Of a DNA stretch of 64,000 nt, positions 56,735 to 64,000 are shown piece after piece. This DNA is from Afipia sp. (GTDB lineage Bacteria > Pseudomonadota > Alphaproteobacteria > Rhizobiales > Xanthobacteraceae), in the NCBI GenBank assembly GCA_024707075.1, contig JANQAK010000001.1, forward strand, positions 1,324,001 through 1,388,000, given 5' to 3'. Both the position numbers and the translations under genes were made by a program. The notes under the pieces were generated by a model. That model was not told where the DNA came from. It ran no database searches and saw only the letters and a program-made list of their open reading frames with translations. The first letter of the stretch is position 1; each line of letters starts with the position of its first letter.

Positions 56735-57553
56735 ATGAGCGATAACAGCCCGATGCTGACATCCGAGGAACTGGAGCGCTACGCGCGCCATATCGTGCTG
56801 CGCGAGGTTGGCGGACCCGGTCAGGCCGCGCTGAAGGCCGCGCGGGTGCTGGTGATCGGCGCAGGCGGGCTTGGCGCGCCGGGACTGATGTATCTGGCGG
56901 CGGCCGGGATCGGCACGCTGGGCGTGGTCGATGACGATGAGGTGTCATTGTCCAACCTGCAACGCCAGATCATCCACGCCACGCCGGATGTCGGCCGATT
57001 GAAGGTCGACAGCGCCGCCGACCGGATTCTTGCGCTCAACCCGCACGTTGTGTTGCGCACCCATGCGGTGCGGCTGAATGCGGTGAACGCATTGGATGTG
57101 ATCGGCGGCTATGATGTGATTGTCGATGGCTCCGACAATTTCGCCACGCGCTATCTGGTGTCGGATGCGTGCTATCTGGCGAAGAAGACCCTGATCGCGG
57201 GCGCGCTCGGCGTGTTCGACGCGTCGCTCACCACCATCCGCGCGCACGCGACTGATGCGAACGGCAATCTGAACCCGACCTATCGCTGCCTGTTTCCGGA
57301 AGCGCCACCGCCCGGCACCACGCCGACCTGCGAGGAGGCCGGCGTGCTCGGCGCGCTGGCCGGCGTGCTCGGCTCGATGATGGCGCTGGAGGCAATCCGC
57401 GAGATTGTCGGCTTCGGCGAAAGCCTCGTGGGGCGCTTGGTGATGATCGACGCCCGCGCGATGCGTTTCGAGACGCTGCGTTACGCCCGCGATCCGTCAA
57501 ATCCGCTGAACGGGGATGCGCCGACGATCACGGATCTAAGCGGGCATAGGTAA
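56735..57553 (+). CDS. moeB: HesA/MoeB/ThiF-family adenylyltransferase (MoeB-like)
   Basis: E1-like enzyme that adenylates the C-terminus of a ubiquitin-fold sulfur carrier such as MoaD or ThiS. The protein has 272 residues. ERYARHIVLREVGGPGQAAL, the nucleotide loop VLVIGAGGLGAPGL, the Arg finger SNLQRQIIH, and the metal/ATP Asp in DGSDNFATRYLVSD are intact. RCLFPEAPPPGTTPTCEEAGVLG (in part) carries a conserved cysteine. The two CxxC pairs that bind zinc in E. coli MoeB are not seen, and there is no rhodanese domain. MoeB is therefore the best name, but ThiF-type partners remain possible. Confidence 0.88.
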   Translation: MSDNSPMLTSEELERYARHIVLREVGGPGQAALKAARVLVIGAGGLGAPGLMYLAAAGIGTLGVVDDDEVSLSNLQRQIIHATPDVGRLKVDSAADRILALNPHVVLRTHAVRLNAVNALDVIGGYDVIVDGSDNFATRYLVSDACYLAKKTLIAGALGVFDASLTTIRAHATDANGNLNPTYRCLFPEAPPPGTTPTCEEAGVLGALAGVLGSMMALEAIREIVGFGESLVGRLVMIDARAMRFETLRYARDPSNPLNGDAPTITDLSGHR

Positions 57554-57595
57554 GCGAACGCTGCTCAGTCGCCGCATCCGCAACTCGGCCACGAT

Positions 57596-57715
57596 GTCGT
57601 CCCGGCGAAGGCCGGGACCCATACTCCCTGTCGAACTGTTTGCAAGAGACTGTTCCACCATCCTGCTTAATTGAACAGCCGGTGGTTATGGGTCCCGGCC
57701 TTCGCCGGGACGACC
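57596..57715. repeat. Palindromic intergenic repeat, family A
   Basis: GTCGTCCCGGCGAAGGCC, GGGACCCATACTCCCTG at the left and GGTTATGGGTCCCGGCC, TTCGCCGGGACGACC at the right. It has the same architecture as the 4531 and 5947 copies but a different core. It lies between the convergent moeB and dehydrogenase genes. Confidence 0.85.
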
Positions 57716-57768
57716 AGAAATATCGAACGGTATAAGAGCCTGATAGCAGGTTGCAGAACTAAAAAGTA

Positions 57769-58773
57769 TTACGCCACGCCCGGCAGCACGCGGTCCGGCG
57801 GCCGGTGGCCGTCGAGGAAGGTGCGGATGTTGATCATCACCTTCTCGCCCATCTCGACACGGCCTTCGATGGTGGCCGAGCCCATATGCGGCAGCAGCAC
57901 GACCTTGCCGGCCTTGGCCAGCCGCACCAGCTTGGGATTCACCGCGGGCTCGTTCTCGAACACGTCGAGCGCCGCACCGGCGATCTCGCCGTCCTCGAGC
58001 ATCCTGGTCAGCGTTGCCTCGTCGATGATCTCGCCGCGCGCAGTGTTGATGATGTAGGCGTCCTTGCGGATGAGCTTGAGCCGCCGCGCCGAGAGCAGAT
58101 GGAATGTCGCCGGGGTGTGCGGACAGTTCACCGAGATGAAGTCCATGCGCGCCAGCATCTGGTCGAGGCTGTCCCAGTAGGTCGCGCCCAACTCTTCCTC
58201 GATCTGCGGCGCGACCGGACGGCGGTTGTGATAATGGATTTGCAGCCCGAAGGCATGGGCGCGGCGCGCCAGCGCCTGTCCGATGCGGCCCATGCCGATG
58301 ATGCCGAGGCGCTTGCCGCCGATGCGGTGGCCCAGCATCCAGGTCGGCGACCAGCCGGGCCAGTCCTTGCCTTCGGTGAGAATGGCTGCGCCCTCGATCA
58401 GGCGGCGCGGCACGGCCAGAAGCAGCGCCATGGTCATGTCGGCGGTGTCTTCGGTCAGGACCTTCGGCGTGTTGGTGACCATGATGCCGCGCGCAATCGC
58501 CGCCGCCACGTCGATGTTGTCGACGCCGTTGCCGAAATTCGCGATCAGCTTCAGACGCGCGTCGGGCTGGTTCAGAAGTTCGGCGGTGATCTCGTCGGAG
58601 ACGGTCGGAACCAGAATATCGGCGGTGCGGACGGCCTCGGCCAGTTGAGCCGGCGTCATCGGGGTGTCGTCGAGATTGAGCCGGGTATCGAAAAGCTCGC
58701 GCATGCGCGTTTCGGTGCTGTCGGGCAGCTTTCGCGTGACCACCACCAGAGGCTTTTTCTTACCCGGAATCAT
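57769..58773 (-). CDS. D-2-hydroxyacid dehydrogenase (glyoxylate/hydroxypyruvate reductase-like)
   Basis: NAD(P)-dependent reductase of 334 residues. NFGNGVDNIDV marks the substrate domain; the Rossmann motif is GKRLGIIGMGRIGQALARRA. The catalytic triad is visible as Arg in INTARGEIID, Glu in VFENEPAVN and His in LLPHMGSATIEGR. NRRPV after the dinucleotide fold (HYHNRRP) suggests preference for NADPH. The sequence is closest to GyaR-type glyoxylate reductases, but the natural 2-oxoacid cannot be fixed. It stands alone. Confidence 0.92.
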   Translation of the reverse strand: MIPGKKKPLVVVTRKLPDSTETRMRELFDTRLNLDDTPMTPAQLAEAVRTADILVPTVSDEITAELLNQPDARLKLIANFGNGVDNIDVAAAIARGIMVTNTPKVLTEDTADMTMALLLAVPRRLIEGAAILTEGKDWPGWSPTWMLGHRIGGKRLGIIGMGRIGQALARRAHAFGLQIHYHNRRPVAPQIEEELGATYWDSLDQMLARMDFISVNCPHTPATFHLLSARRLKLIRKDAYIINTARGEIIDEATLTRMLEDGEIAGAALDVFENEPAVNPKLVRLAKAGKVVLLPHMGSATIEGRVEMGEKVMINIRTFLDGHRPPDRVLPGVA

Positions 58774-59064
58774 TCTCGCAGAGGCCCCCTTATCATGTTC
58801 TCCCGGACGCTTTTGTCCGGCCGTTCAGCCCACATTAACCGGCCTGTTCGAAGGTAGGAATTCGCTGCCGGTCCGGTGAGCTTTCCGCAGCTTTTCAGGC
58901 GCTTGGCCCGTGGTCCCTCTCTAGCAGAAGGCCGCGCCAAGACAAGAACCCCAAGGTAACCCCGGGAGAACCCAAAGGGTCTTTACGGGCGGTCAGGGTT
59001 CCGGGAGAGCGGCGTCCGGACCGCAGGCGGGAGCGGCGTCGGGGACCGCACGAAGGACGATGGT

Positions 59065-59592
59065 ATGGGGTTTGTCAGGAATTTTGCTTCGCTTGCGGCG
59101 GCCTGCGCGGTCTGGATCGCATCGTGTGCCGCGGGTCTTGCCGCCAAGGACATGGTGGTGACCGCCAGCGGCTTGCCGGTGCCGCGCTACGTCAGCCTGA
59201 AATCCGACCACGTCAATGTCCGCGCCGGTCCGACCAAGGATCAGGACGTGACCTGGATTTATACCCGCTCGGGGCTGCCGGTTGAAATTACCGCCGAGTT
59301 CGAAAATTGGCGGCGCGTGCGCGATTCCGAAGGCGCGGAAGGCTGGGTTTATCACTCGCTGCTGTCGGGCAAGCGCACCGCGGTCGTCACCATGAAGAAG
59401 AAGGATGATCTTGCGCCGATCTACGACAATCCGGATTCGGCCAGCGCGATCGCGGCCAAACTTCAGGCCGGCGTCGTCGCCACCGTCAAGCGCTGCAACG
59501 ACGGCTGGTGCCGCGTCACCGGCAACGGTTTCGACGGCTGGATCGAGCAGCAGCGCCTGTGGGGCGTCTATGCCGACGAGAAGGTGAACTGA
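59065..59592 (+). CDS. Secreted SH3-domain protein
   Basis: A 175-residue protein with a signal peptide (FASLAAACAVWIASCAAGLAA in part, near residues 6-26). Two bacterial SH3-like repeats follow: residues 43-100 (SDHVNVRAGPTKDQDVTWIY, then EFENWRRVRDSEGAEGWVYHSL) and residues 105-165 (LAPIYDNPDSASAIAAKLQ, CNDGWCRVTGNGFDGWIEQQ). SH3b domains usually bind peptidoglycan or other envelope partners. A cysteine pair in RCNDGWCRV may form a disulfide. It is divergent from the dehydrogenase across 290 bases with no recognised feature, and is followed by a family C repeat. Confidence 0.88.
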   Translation: MGFVRNFASLAAACAVWIASCAAGLAAKDMVVTASGLPVPRYVSLKSDHVNVRAGPTKDQDVTWIYTRSGLPVEITAEFENWRRVRDSEGAEGWVYHSLLSGKRTAVVTMKKKDDLAPIYDNPDSASAIAAKLQAGVVATVKRCNDGWCRVTGNGFDGWIEQQRLWGVYADEKVN

Positions 59593-59600
59593 TTTTCCTT

Positions 59601-59748
59601 CCCTCTCCCCTTGTGGGAGAGGGTGCCTGAGCGAAGCGAAGGCGGGTGAGGGGTTTTCGCAGACAGATGGCGTGAGGGTTTACCCCTCACCCGGCGCGAT
59701 GCTCACTACGTTCGCATCTTGCCACCCTCTCCCACAAGGGGAGAGGGA
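59601..59748. repeat. Palindromic intergenic repeat, family C
   Basis: The outer arms are CCCTCTCCCCTTGTGGGAG and CTCCCACAAGGGGAGAGGG. The core has GAGCGAAGCGAAGGCGGGTG, then GTGAGGGTTTACCCCTCACC. It is nearly the exact reverse complement, core included, of the copy at 63422-63568. Confidence 0.9.
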
Positions 59749-59811
59749 AGGCGCCATCAGGCGCATTCCGTGCGAGGCACTCAGTTTTCGTGATAAGGTA
59801 AAGAGCTGTCT

Positions 59812-60309
59812 TCAGCGCTTCTTGCGCAGGCGCACGACCATGTCGATGCGGCTGATCTCGTAGCCTTCCGGCACTTCGGGCATCGTCTGCAACACGAGGT
59901 TCGGGTCGGGAATATCGACCAGCTCGTGATTGCCTTCCATGTAGAAGTGATGATGCGCGCTGGTGTTGGTGTCGAAGTAGGTCTTGGTGCCGTCGACGCT
60001 GACCTGACGCAGCAGGCCCGCTTCGGTGAGCTGATTGAGCGTGTTGTAGACGGTCGCGAGCGACACCGGCACCTTGGCGTGGGTCGCTTCCTCGTAGAGC
60101 ATTTCCGCAGTCAGGTGGCGTCCGCCCTTGCCGAACAGCAGCCAGCCCAGCGCCATGCGCTGACGGGTCGGGCGCAGGCCGACCGATTGCAACATTTCGT
60201 TGACGTCATGCCACGGACATCCGGTGAGCGCCGGTGCATGGCCGGGGTGGCCATGGGGCTCATCGTGCTTGGTCTCAACGGTCACAGCGTTATTCATCAG
60301 ATCACTCAT
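59812..60309 (-). CDS. irr: Iron response regulator Irr (Fur family)
   Basis: Global iron regulator of Rhizobiales, acting when haem is low and degraded on haem binding in Bradyrhizobium. The protein has 165 residues. The haem regulatory motif GCPWHDV is present with Cys31, and the second haem site is the His cluster 119-121 in SAHHHFYMEGNHELVD. The Fur-type winged helix is in RPTRQRMALGWLLF and PVSLATVYNTLNQLTEAGL. The start MSDLMNNAVT is preferred over a longer frame. It is transcribed divergently from fabA across 220 bases that hold both promoters. I could not identify a clear ICE box there. Confidence 0.96.
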   Translation of the reverse strand: MSDLMNNAVTVETKHDEPHGHPGHAPALTGCPWHDVNEMLQSVGLRPTRQRMALGWLLFGKGGRHLTAEMLYEEATHAKVPVSLATVYNTLNQLTEAGLLRQVSVDGTKTYFDTNTSAHHHFYMEGNHELVDIPDPNLVLQTMPEVPEGYEISRIDMVVRLRKKR

Positions 60310-60529
60310 ACTCGTCGGACAGGACGTCTCTGCCCTCAATTAAGGTCTGTTGCAGGGCACTATAGGAAACGATGCAGTTACATGCAAGTTTTTCGCAACT
60401 GGCGGCAGGCGCTTTTGGTTAAAAACAGCCCCGAATCGGACCTTTGCCGGCCGCTTTGACCCTTGGTGGGCCTATGTTAGAGGACCGCGGGGCTGCCGCA
60501 GGACCGGCATGTCAAAATAAGGGATCCAG

Positions 60530-61060
60530 ATGAAAGACCGCCGGAACAGCTATTCCTACGAAGAGCTCCTGGCCTGTGGCCGGGGCGAGCTGTTCGGAGC
60601 GGGCAATGCCCAGCTCCCGCTGCCGCCCATGTTGATGTTCGACCGAATCACCGAGATCACCGAGGCCGGCGGCGAGCATGGCAGGGGCCTGATCCGCGCC
60701 GAACTCGATGTGAAGCCGGACCTCTGGTTTTTCGGCTGCCATTTCAAGGGCGATCCGGTGATGCCGGGCTGTCTTGGCCTTGACGCATTGTGGCAGATGG
60801 TCGGTTTTTTTCTGGGCTGGAGCGGCGGCCCCGGCCGCGGCCGCGCGCTGGGATTGAGCGAACTCAAATTCGCCGGTCAGGTTCTGCCGCATGTCACCAA
60901 GGTCGTGTACACTATCGACATCAAGCGTGTGATGCGCTCGAAGCTCTGGCTCGGCATTGCCGACGGCACGCTTGCGGCGGACGGCGAGATTTTCTATCGC
61001 GCCAAGGATTTGAAAGTTGGGTTGCTCCCGCGAGATGCCGCATTGCAGCCGGGAACGTGA
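60530..61060 (+). CDS. fabA: 3-hydroxydecanoyl-ACP dehydratase / isomerase
   Basis: Introduces the cis double bond of unsaturated fatty acids at the C10 stage by dehydration and isomerisation. The protein has 176 residues. The active-site pair is His71 in [15 protein letters not shown] and Asp85 in [33 protein letters not shown] and [14 protein letters not shown] strands follow (here [12 protein letters not shown]). The start [17 protein letters not shown] is standard. It heads fabA-fabB-fabI, next to irr, an order kept in Bradyrhizobium and relatives. Confidence 0.97.
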   Translation: MKDRRNSYSYEELLACGRGELFGAGNAQLPLPPMLMFDRITEITEAGGEHGRGLIRAELDVKPDLWFFGCHFKGDPVMPGCLGLDALWQMVGFFLGWSGGPGRGRALGLSELKFAGQVLPHVTKVVYTIDIKRVMRSKLWLGIADGTLAADGEIFYRAKDLKVGLLPRDAALQPGT

Positions 61061-61177
61061 TGCAGGATTGTTGAGCCCGCGAGGAATCGGGCTTCGGAGC
61101 TGCCGGCATTCACGACCGGCATTGGGGCAATCAAAGGCGCGGACTTCCACGCGCAACAATAGCAAGGGCGAGAAATC

Positions 61178-62401
61178 ATGAGGCGGGTTGTCATCACGGG
61201 GATGGGCATTGTCTCGTCCATCGGTAACAACACTCAGGAGGTGCTTGCGAGTCTCTACGAGGCCAAGCCGGGAATTTCACGGGCGGAAGATTACGCCAAG
61301 CTCGGTTTCCGTTCGCAGGTTCACGGCGCGCCGAGTCTCGATCCATCGGAAGTGATCGATCGCCGCGCGATGCGCTTCCTTGCCGGGGGTGCGGCCTGGA
61401 ATCATGTTGCGATGGAGCAGGCCATCCAGGATTCCGGACTTGAACCGTCGGATGTGTCCAACATCCGCACCGGCATCATCATGGGGTCGGGCGGCCCGTC
61501 CGCGCGCACCATCGTGGAGGCCGCCGACATCACGCGCACCAAGGGGCCGAAGCGCGTCGGCCCGTTCGCCGTGCCCAAGGCCATGTCGTCGACGGCGTCC
61601 GCGACGCTCGCGACCTGGTTCAAGATCAAGGGCGTGAACTATTCGATCTCGTCGGCCTGTGCGACGTCGAACCACTGCATCGGCAACGCCTACGAGACCA
61701 TCCAGATCGGCAAGCAGGACATCATCTTCGCCGGCGGGTGCGAGGAGCTGGATTGGTCGCTGTCGGTGCTGTTCGACGCCATGGGCGCGATGTCCTCGAA
61801 ATACAACGCGACGCCGTCCACCGCCTCGCGCGCCTATGACGTCAACCGCGACGGCTTCGTCATCGCCGGTGGCGCGGGCGTCGTCGTGCTGGAAGAACTC
61901 GAACACGCCAAGGCGCGCGGCGCGCGGATTTACGGCGAGATCGTCGGCTATGGCGCGACGTCGGACGGCTACGACATGGTCGCGCCGTCGGGCGAAGGCG
62001 CGGAACGCTGCATGCGCATGGCGCTCGCCACCGTCGACACCAAGATCGACTACATCAATCCGCATGCCACCTCGACGCCGGCGGGCGATCCGCCGGAAAT
62101 CAACGCCATTCGCGCCGTGTTCGGCGCGGGCGACAAGTGCCCGCCGATTTCCGCGACCAAATCGCTGACCGGCCATTCTCTGGGGGCAACGGGCGTGCAG
62201 GAAGCGATCTATTCGCTGCTGATGATGAACAACGGCTTCATCTGCGAGAGCGCCAACATCCAGGAACTCGATCCGGTGTTCGCCGACATGCCGATCGTGC
62301 GCAAGCGCATCGACAATGTGAAGGTCGGCACGGTGCTGTCCAATTCCTTCGGCTTCGGCGGCACCAACGCCACGCTGGTGTTCAAGCGGATGGATGCGTG
62401 A
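61178..62401 (+). CDS. fabB: Beta-ketoacyl-ACP synthase I
   Basis: Elongates acyl-ACP, and is essential with FabA for unsaturated fatty acids. The protein has 407 residues and starts [20 protein letters not shown]. The nucleophile is Cys161 in [13 protein letters not shown]. The catalytic histidines are in [14 protein letters not shown] and [12 protein letters not shown]. The C-terminal [15 protein letters not shown] is typical. It lies 117 bases after fabA, so it is probably co-transcribed. fabI follows after a family A-type repeat. Confidence 0.97.
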   Translation: MRRVVITGMGIVSSIGNNTQEVLASLYEAKPGISRAEDYAKLGFRSQVHGAPSLDPSEVIDRRAMRFLAGGAAWNHVAMEQAIQDSGLEPSDVSNIRTGIIMGSGGPSARTIVEAADITRTKGPKRVGPFAVPKAMSSTASATLATWFKIKGVNYSISSACATSNHCIGNAYETIQIGKQDIIFAGGCEELDWSLSVLFDAMGAMSSKYNATPSTASRAYDVNRDGFVIAGGAGVVVLEELEHAKARGARIYGEIVGYGATSDGYDMVAPSGEGAERCMRMALATVDTKIDYINPHATSTPAGDPPEINAIRAVFGAGDKCPPISATKSLTGHSLGATGVQEAIYSLLMMNNGFICESANIQELDPVFADMPIVRKRIDNVKVGTVLSNSFGFGGTNATLVFKRMDA

Positions 62402-62467
62402 TTTCTTGTCCCGCCGGTTCGCGCGGATGCGAGAGCATGTCGCGGAGTGGGTGCTGAAAACTTCTGT

Positions 62468-62567
62468 GTCGTCCCCGCGCAGGCGGGGACCCATCGTGCA
62501 AAAAATGATGGTGTTGGCCGGATTACCGATGAAGAAAAGACTGGGTCCCCGCCTGCGCGGGGACGAC
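62468..62567. repeat. Palindromic intergenic repeat, family A variant, between fabB and fabI
   Basis: GTCGTCCCCGCGCAGGCGG, GGACCCATCG at the left; GACTGGGTCCCCGCCTGCGC, GGGGACGAC at the right. It ends only 14 bases before the fabI start, so its hairpin could mask the fabI ribosome site or set the fabB/fabI ratio. Confidence 0.85.
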
Positions 62568-62581
62568 ATCGTGGGGGATCA

Positions 62582-63397
62582 ATGCAAGGACTGATGCAAG
62601 GCAAGCGCGGGCTCATCATGGGCGTCGCCAACGATCATTCGATCGCATGGGGCATCGCGAAAGCGCTGCACGCGCAGGGCGCCGAACTTGCCTTCACCTA
62701 TCAGGGCGACGCGCTCGGCAAGCGCGTCAAGCCGCTGGCGGAATCGTTGAACGCCGCGCTGATCCTGCCATGCGATGTCGAGGACATCGCCAGCGTCGAT
62801 GCGACCTTCGCGGCGATGAAGGAGAAATGGGGCTCGATCGATTTCCTGGTCCACGCCATTGGTTTTTCGGACAAGAACGAATTGAAGGGCCGCTACGCCG
62901 ACACCACCCGCGCGAATTTCTCGCGCACCATGGTGATCTCGGTTTTCTCCTTCACGGAAGTCGCCAAGCGCGCCTCCGAGATGATGCCGAACGGCGGCTC
63001 GATCGTGACGCTGACCTTCGGCGGCTCGACCCGCGTGATGCCGAATTATAACGTCATGGGTGTGGCGAAAGCGGCGCTGGAAGCCTCGACGCGGTATCTC
63101 GCGGCGGATTTCGGCCGCCAGGGCATTCGCGTCAATGCGATTTCCGCAGGCCCCGTTCGCACGCTGGCCGGCTCGGGCATCGGCGATCTGCGCGCGATGT
63201 TCGCGTTCCAGCAGAAGCACTCGCCGCTGGGCCGTGGCGTCACGCTCGAGGAGCTGGGCGGCACCGCGCTTTATCTGTTGTCCGATATGTCCGGCGGCGT
63301 GACCGGCGAAATCCATTTCGTCGATTCGGGCTACAACATCATCTCGATGCCGCATCCGGATGCGCTGAAGGCGGACAGCCCGGAGAGCGGAAGCTAG
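62582..63397 (+). CDS. fabI: Enoyl-ACP reductase (NADH)
   Basis: Final reduction of each fatty-acid elongation cycle, and the target of triclosan-type inhibitors. The protein has 271 residues. The SDR-like fold has MQGKRGLIMGVANDHSIAWG, LPCDVEDIASVD, and the catalytic Tyr156 and Lys163 in YNVMGVAKAALEASTRYLA. AISAGPVRTLAGSGI is typical. The start at 62582 (MQGLMQGKRG) follows GGGGGA; the ATG four codons later is possible. It is third in the fab cluster, with a family C repeat immediately downstream. Confidence 0.96.
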   Translation: MQGLMQGKRGLIMGVANDHSIAWGIAKALHAQGAELAFTYQGDALGKRVKPLAESLNAALILPCDVEDIASVDATFAAMKEKWGSIDFLVHAIGFSDKNELKGRYADTTRANFSRTMVISVFSFTEVAKRASEMMPNGGSIVTLTFGGSTRVMPNYNVMGVAKAALEASTRYLAADFGRQGIRVNAISAGPVRTLAGSGIGDLRAMFAFQQKHSPLGRGVTLEELGGTALYLLSDMSGGVTGEIHFVDSGYNIISMPHPDALKADSPESGS

Positions 63398-63421
63398 AAC
63401 GAGCCGGATATGCGATTTCTT

Positions 63422-63568
63422 CCCTCTCCCCTTGTGGGAGAGGGTGGCAAGATGCCACCGCAGTGAGCATCGCGCCGGGTGAGGGGTAAACCCTCACACC
63501 ATCTGTCTGCGAAAACCCTCACCCGCCTTCGCTTCGCTCAGGCACCCTCTCCCACAAGGGGAGAGGGA
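63422..63568. repeat. Palindromic intergenic repeat, family C (inverted copy)
   Basis: Nearly identical to the reverse complement of 59601-59748, including the core (GGGTGAGGGGTAAACCCTCAC, then CTGTCTGCGAAAACC and CCTTCGCTTCGCTCAGGC). The pair flanks irr-fabA-fabB-fabI. Confidence 0.9.
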
Positions 63569-63623
63569 AGAGAGAGCCGCGCCCGTTTCTCACCCTGCTG
63601 CGAGCCGATCACATCATGATCGC

Positions 63624-63655
63624 AAAAGGGCGGCTACAAGGCCGCCCTTTCGTTT
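63624..63655 (-). terminator. Terminator-like hairpin after the superoxide dismutase gene
   Basis: A 10-base perfect stem, AAAGGGCGGC / GCCGCCCTTT, with a 6-base loop and, on the minus strand, a TTTTGC end. It lies 22 bases after the stop of the dismutase gene and may also stop the fabI transcript. Confidence 0.7.
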
Positions 63656-63676
63656 GAGGTTTTCTCACTGCGACAT

Positions 63677-64000
63677 TTATACGCCGAGCGTGCCGGCCTT
63701 TGCCGCCGCATAGCGTTCGGAGATCGCTTTCCAGTTCACCGTGTTCCACCATGCCTTGAGATAATCGGCGCGGCGGTTCTGGTAGTTCAGATAATAGGCG
63801 TGCTCCCAGACGTCGTTGCCCATCAGCGCACGCTTGCCGTCCATGAGGGGTGAATCCTGATTGGGGCGCGTTTCGATGGCGAGCTTGCCGCTCCTGTCGA
63901 CGACGACGAACACCCAGCCCGAGCCGAACTGGCGTCCGCCTGCCGCATTGAAGCCGGCCTGGAATTTCTCCATGCCGCCGAGATCGCGGTCGATGGCGGC
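63677..64000 (-). CDS. Superoxide dismutase, Fe/Mn family (5' partial)
   Basis: C-terminal 107 residues of an iron/manganese superoxide dismutase; the gene continues past the window edge. GSGWVFVVVDRSGKLAI belongs to the C-terminal domain. The metal ligands of this part are in GNDVWEHAYYLNYQNRRADY (Asp and His of DVWEHAYY). The end WWNTVNWKAISERYAAA is typical. The residues that would separate Fe from Mn use are not decisive here, so the metal is left open. A hairpin terminator follows. Confidence 0.94.
   Translation of the reverse strand, partial: AAIDRDLGGMEKFQAGFNAAGGRQFGSGWVFVVVDRSGKLAIETRPNQDSPLMDGKRALMGNDVWEHAYYLNYQNRRADYLKAWWNTVNWKAISERYAAAKAGTLGV

Noticed and set aside
58774..59064. 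A riboswitch or small RNA between the dehydrogenase and SH3 genes
   Set aside because: The 290 bases have C-rich and G-rich stretches but no stable, recognisable RNA motif that I can defend.
1..64000. tRNA or rRNA genes, insertion sequences, integrases, phage genes
   Set aside because: No transposase or integrase-like frames and no T-loop signatures were found in the intergenic spaces that I read. Absence by eye is not proof; a covariance-model scan would settle the RNA genes.

Overview
The window looks like chromosomal backbone from an alphaproteobacterium of the Bradyrhizobium / Rhodopseudomonas / Afipia group (family Nitrobacteraceae). The grounds are high GC, an Irr regulator with the GCPWHD heme motif, a DivL-type tyrosine pseudokinase, a DUF3551-like small secreted protein, and the gene order ffh-rpsP-rimM-trmD-rplS near leuC, then leuD, asd and leuB. 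I see no rRNA, tRNA, CRISPR array, prophage or insertion sequence.

Layout. 1-4.4 kb: an RND efflux pump (adaptor, cut by the window edge, plus inner-membrane pump). 4.5-6.1 kb: a small islet with an Ada/AraC-type regulator and a hotdog thioesterase, bracketed by repeats and by a duplicated tail of the pump gene. 6.1-8.6 kb: two tandem paralogous MFS transporters. 8.7-19.3 kb: leuB, asd, leuD and leuC, interspersed with a carbonic anhydrase, a CitE-like lyase, a small zincin and several short secreted low-complexity proteins. 19.5-23.8 kb: a VOC protein and the ribosome/SRP operon ffh-rpsP-rimM-trmD-rplS. 24-30.3 kb: a metallo-beta-lactamase-fold hydrolase, a SIMPL protein, a broken GyrI-like gene, dapF-mtaB and a broken sppA. 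30.4-36.5 kb: ihfB, a LapA-like protein, trpF-trpB-trpA, accD-folC. 36.5-49.4 kb, all on the minus strand: divL, a tsaE-amgK fusion, a PilZ protein, murU, addB, addA and trxA. 49.5-54.8 kb: ubiE-ubiB, coaBC-dut and mutM. 55-59.6 kb: a protease-like protein, a MoeB-type enzyme, a 2-hydroxyacid dehydrogenase and an SH3 protein. 59.8-64 kb: irr, fabA-fabB-fabI and the 3' end of a superoxide dismutase gene.

Functionally this is housekeeping: leucine, tryptophan, lysine and fatty-acid synthesis, CoA and ubiquinone, translation and protein targeting, DNA repair (AddAB, MutM, Ada), cell-wall recycling (AmgK/MurU) and cell-cycle control (DivL).

Two things stand out. First, six loci (GyrI-like, sppA, trpB, addA, the CoaBC leader, the protease-like gene) each carry single-base frame breaks, mostly at short homopolymers or GC runs. 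This looks like consensus indel error or very recent decay, and repairing one of them reveals a probable ribbon-helix-helix domain fused to CoaBC. Second, the intergenic spaces hold at least five families of palindromic repeats, some as near-identical inverted pairs around gene blocks. I found no convincing wholly new system; the best leads are the RHH-CoaBC fusion, the duplicated-tail islet at 4.4-6.1 kb, and twin bulged hairpins at 19.35-19.51 kb.
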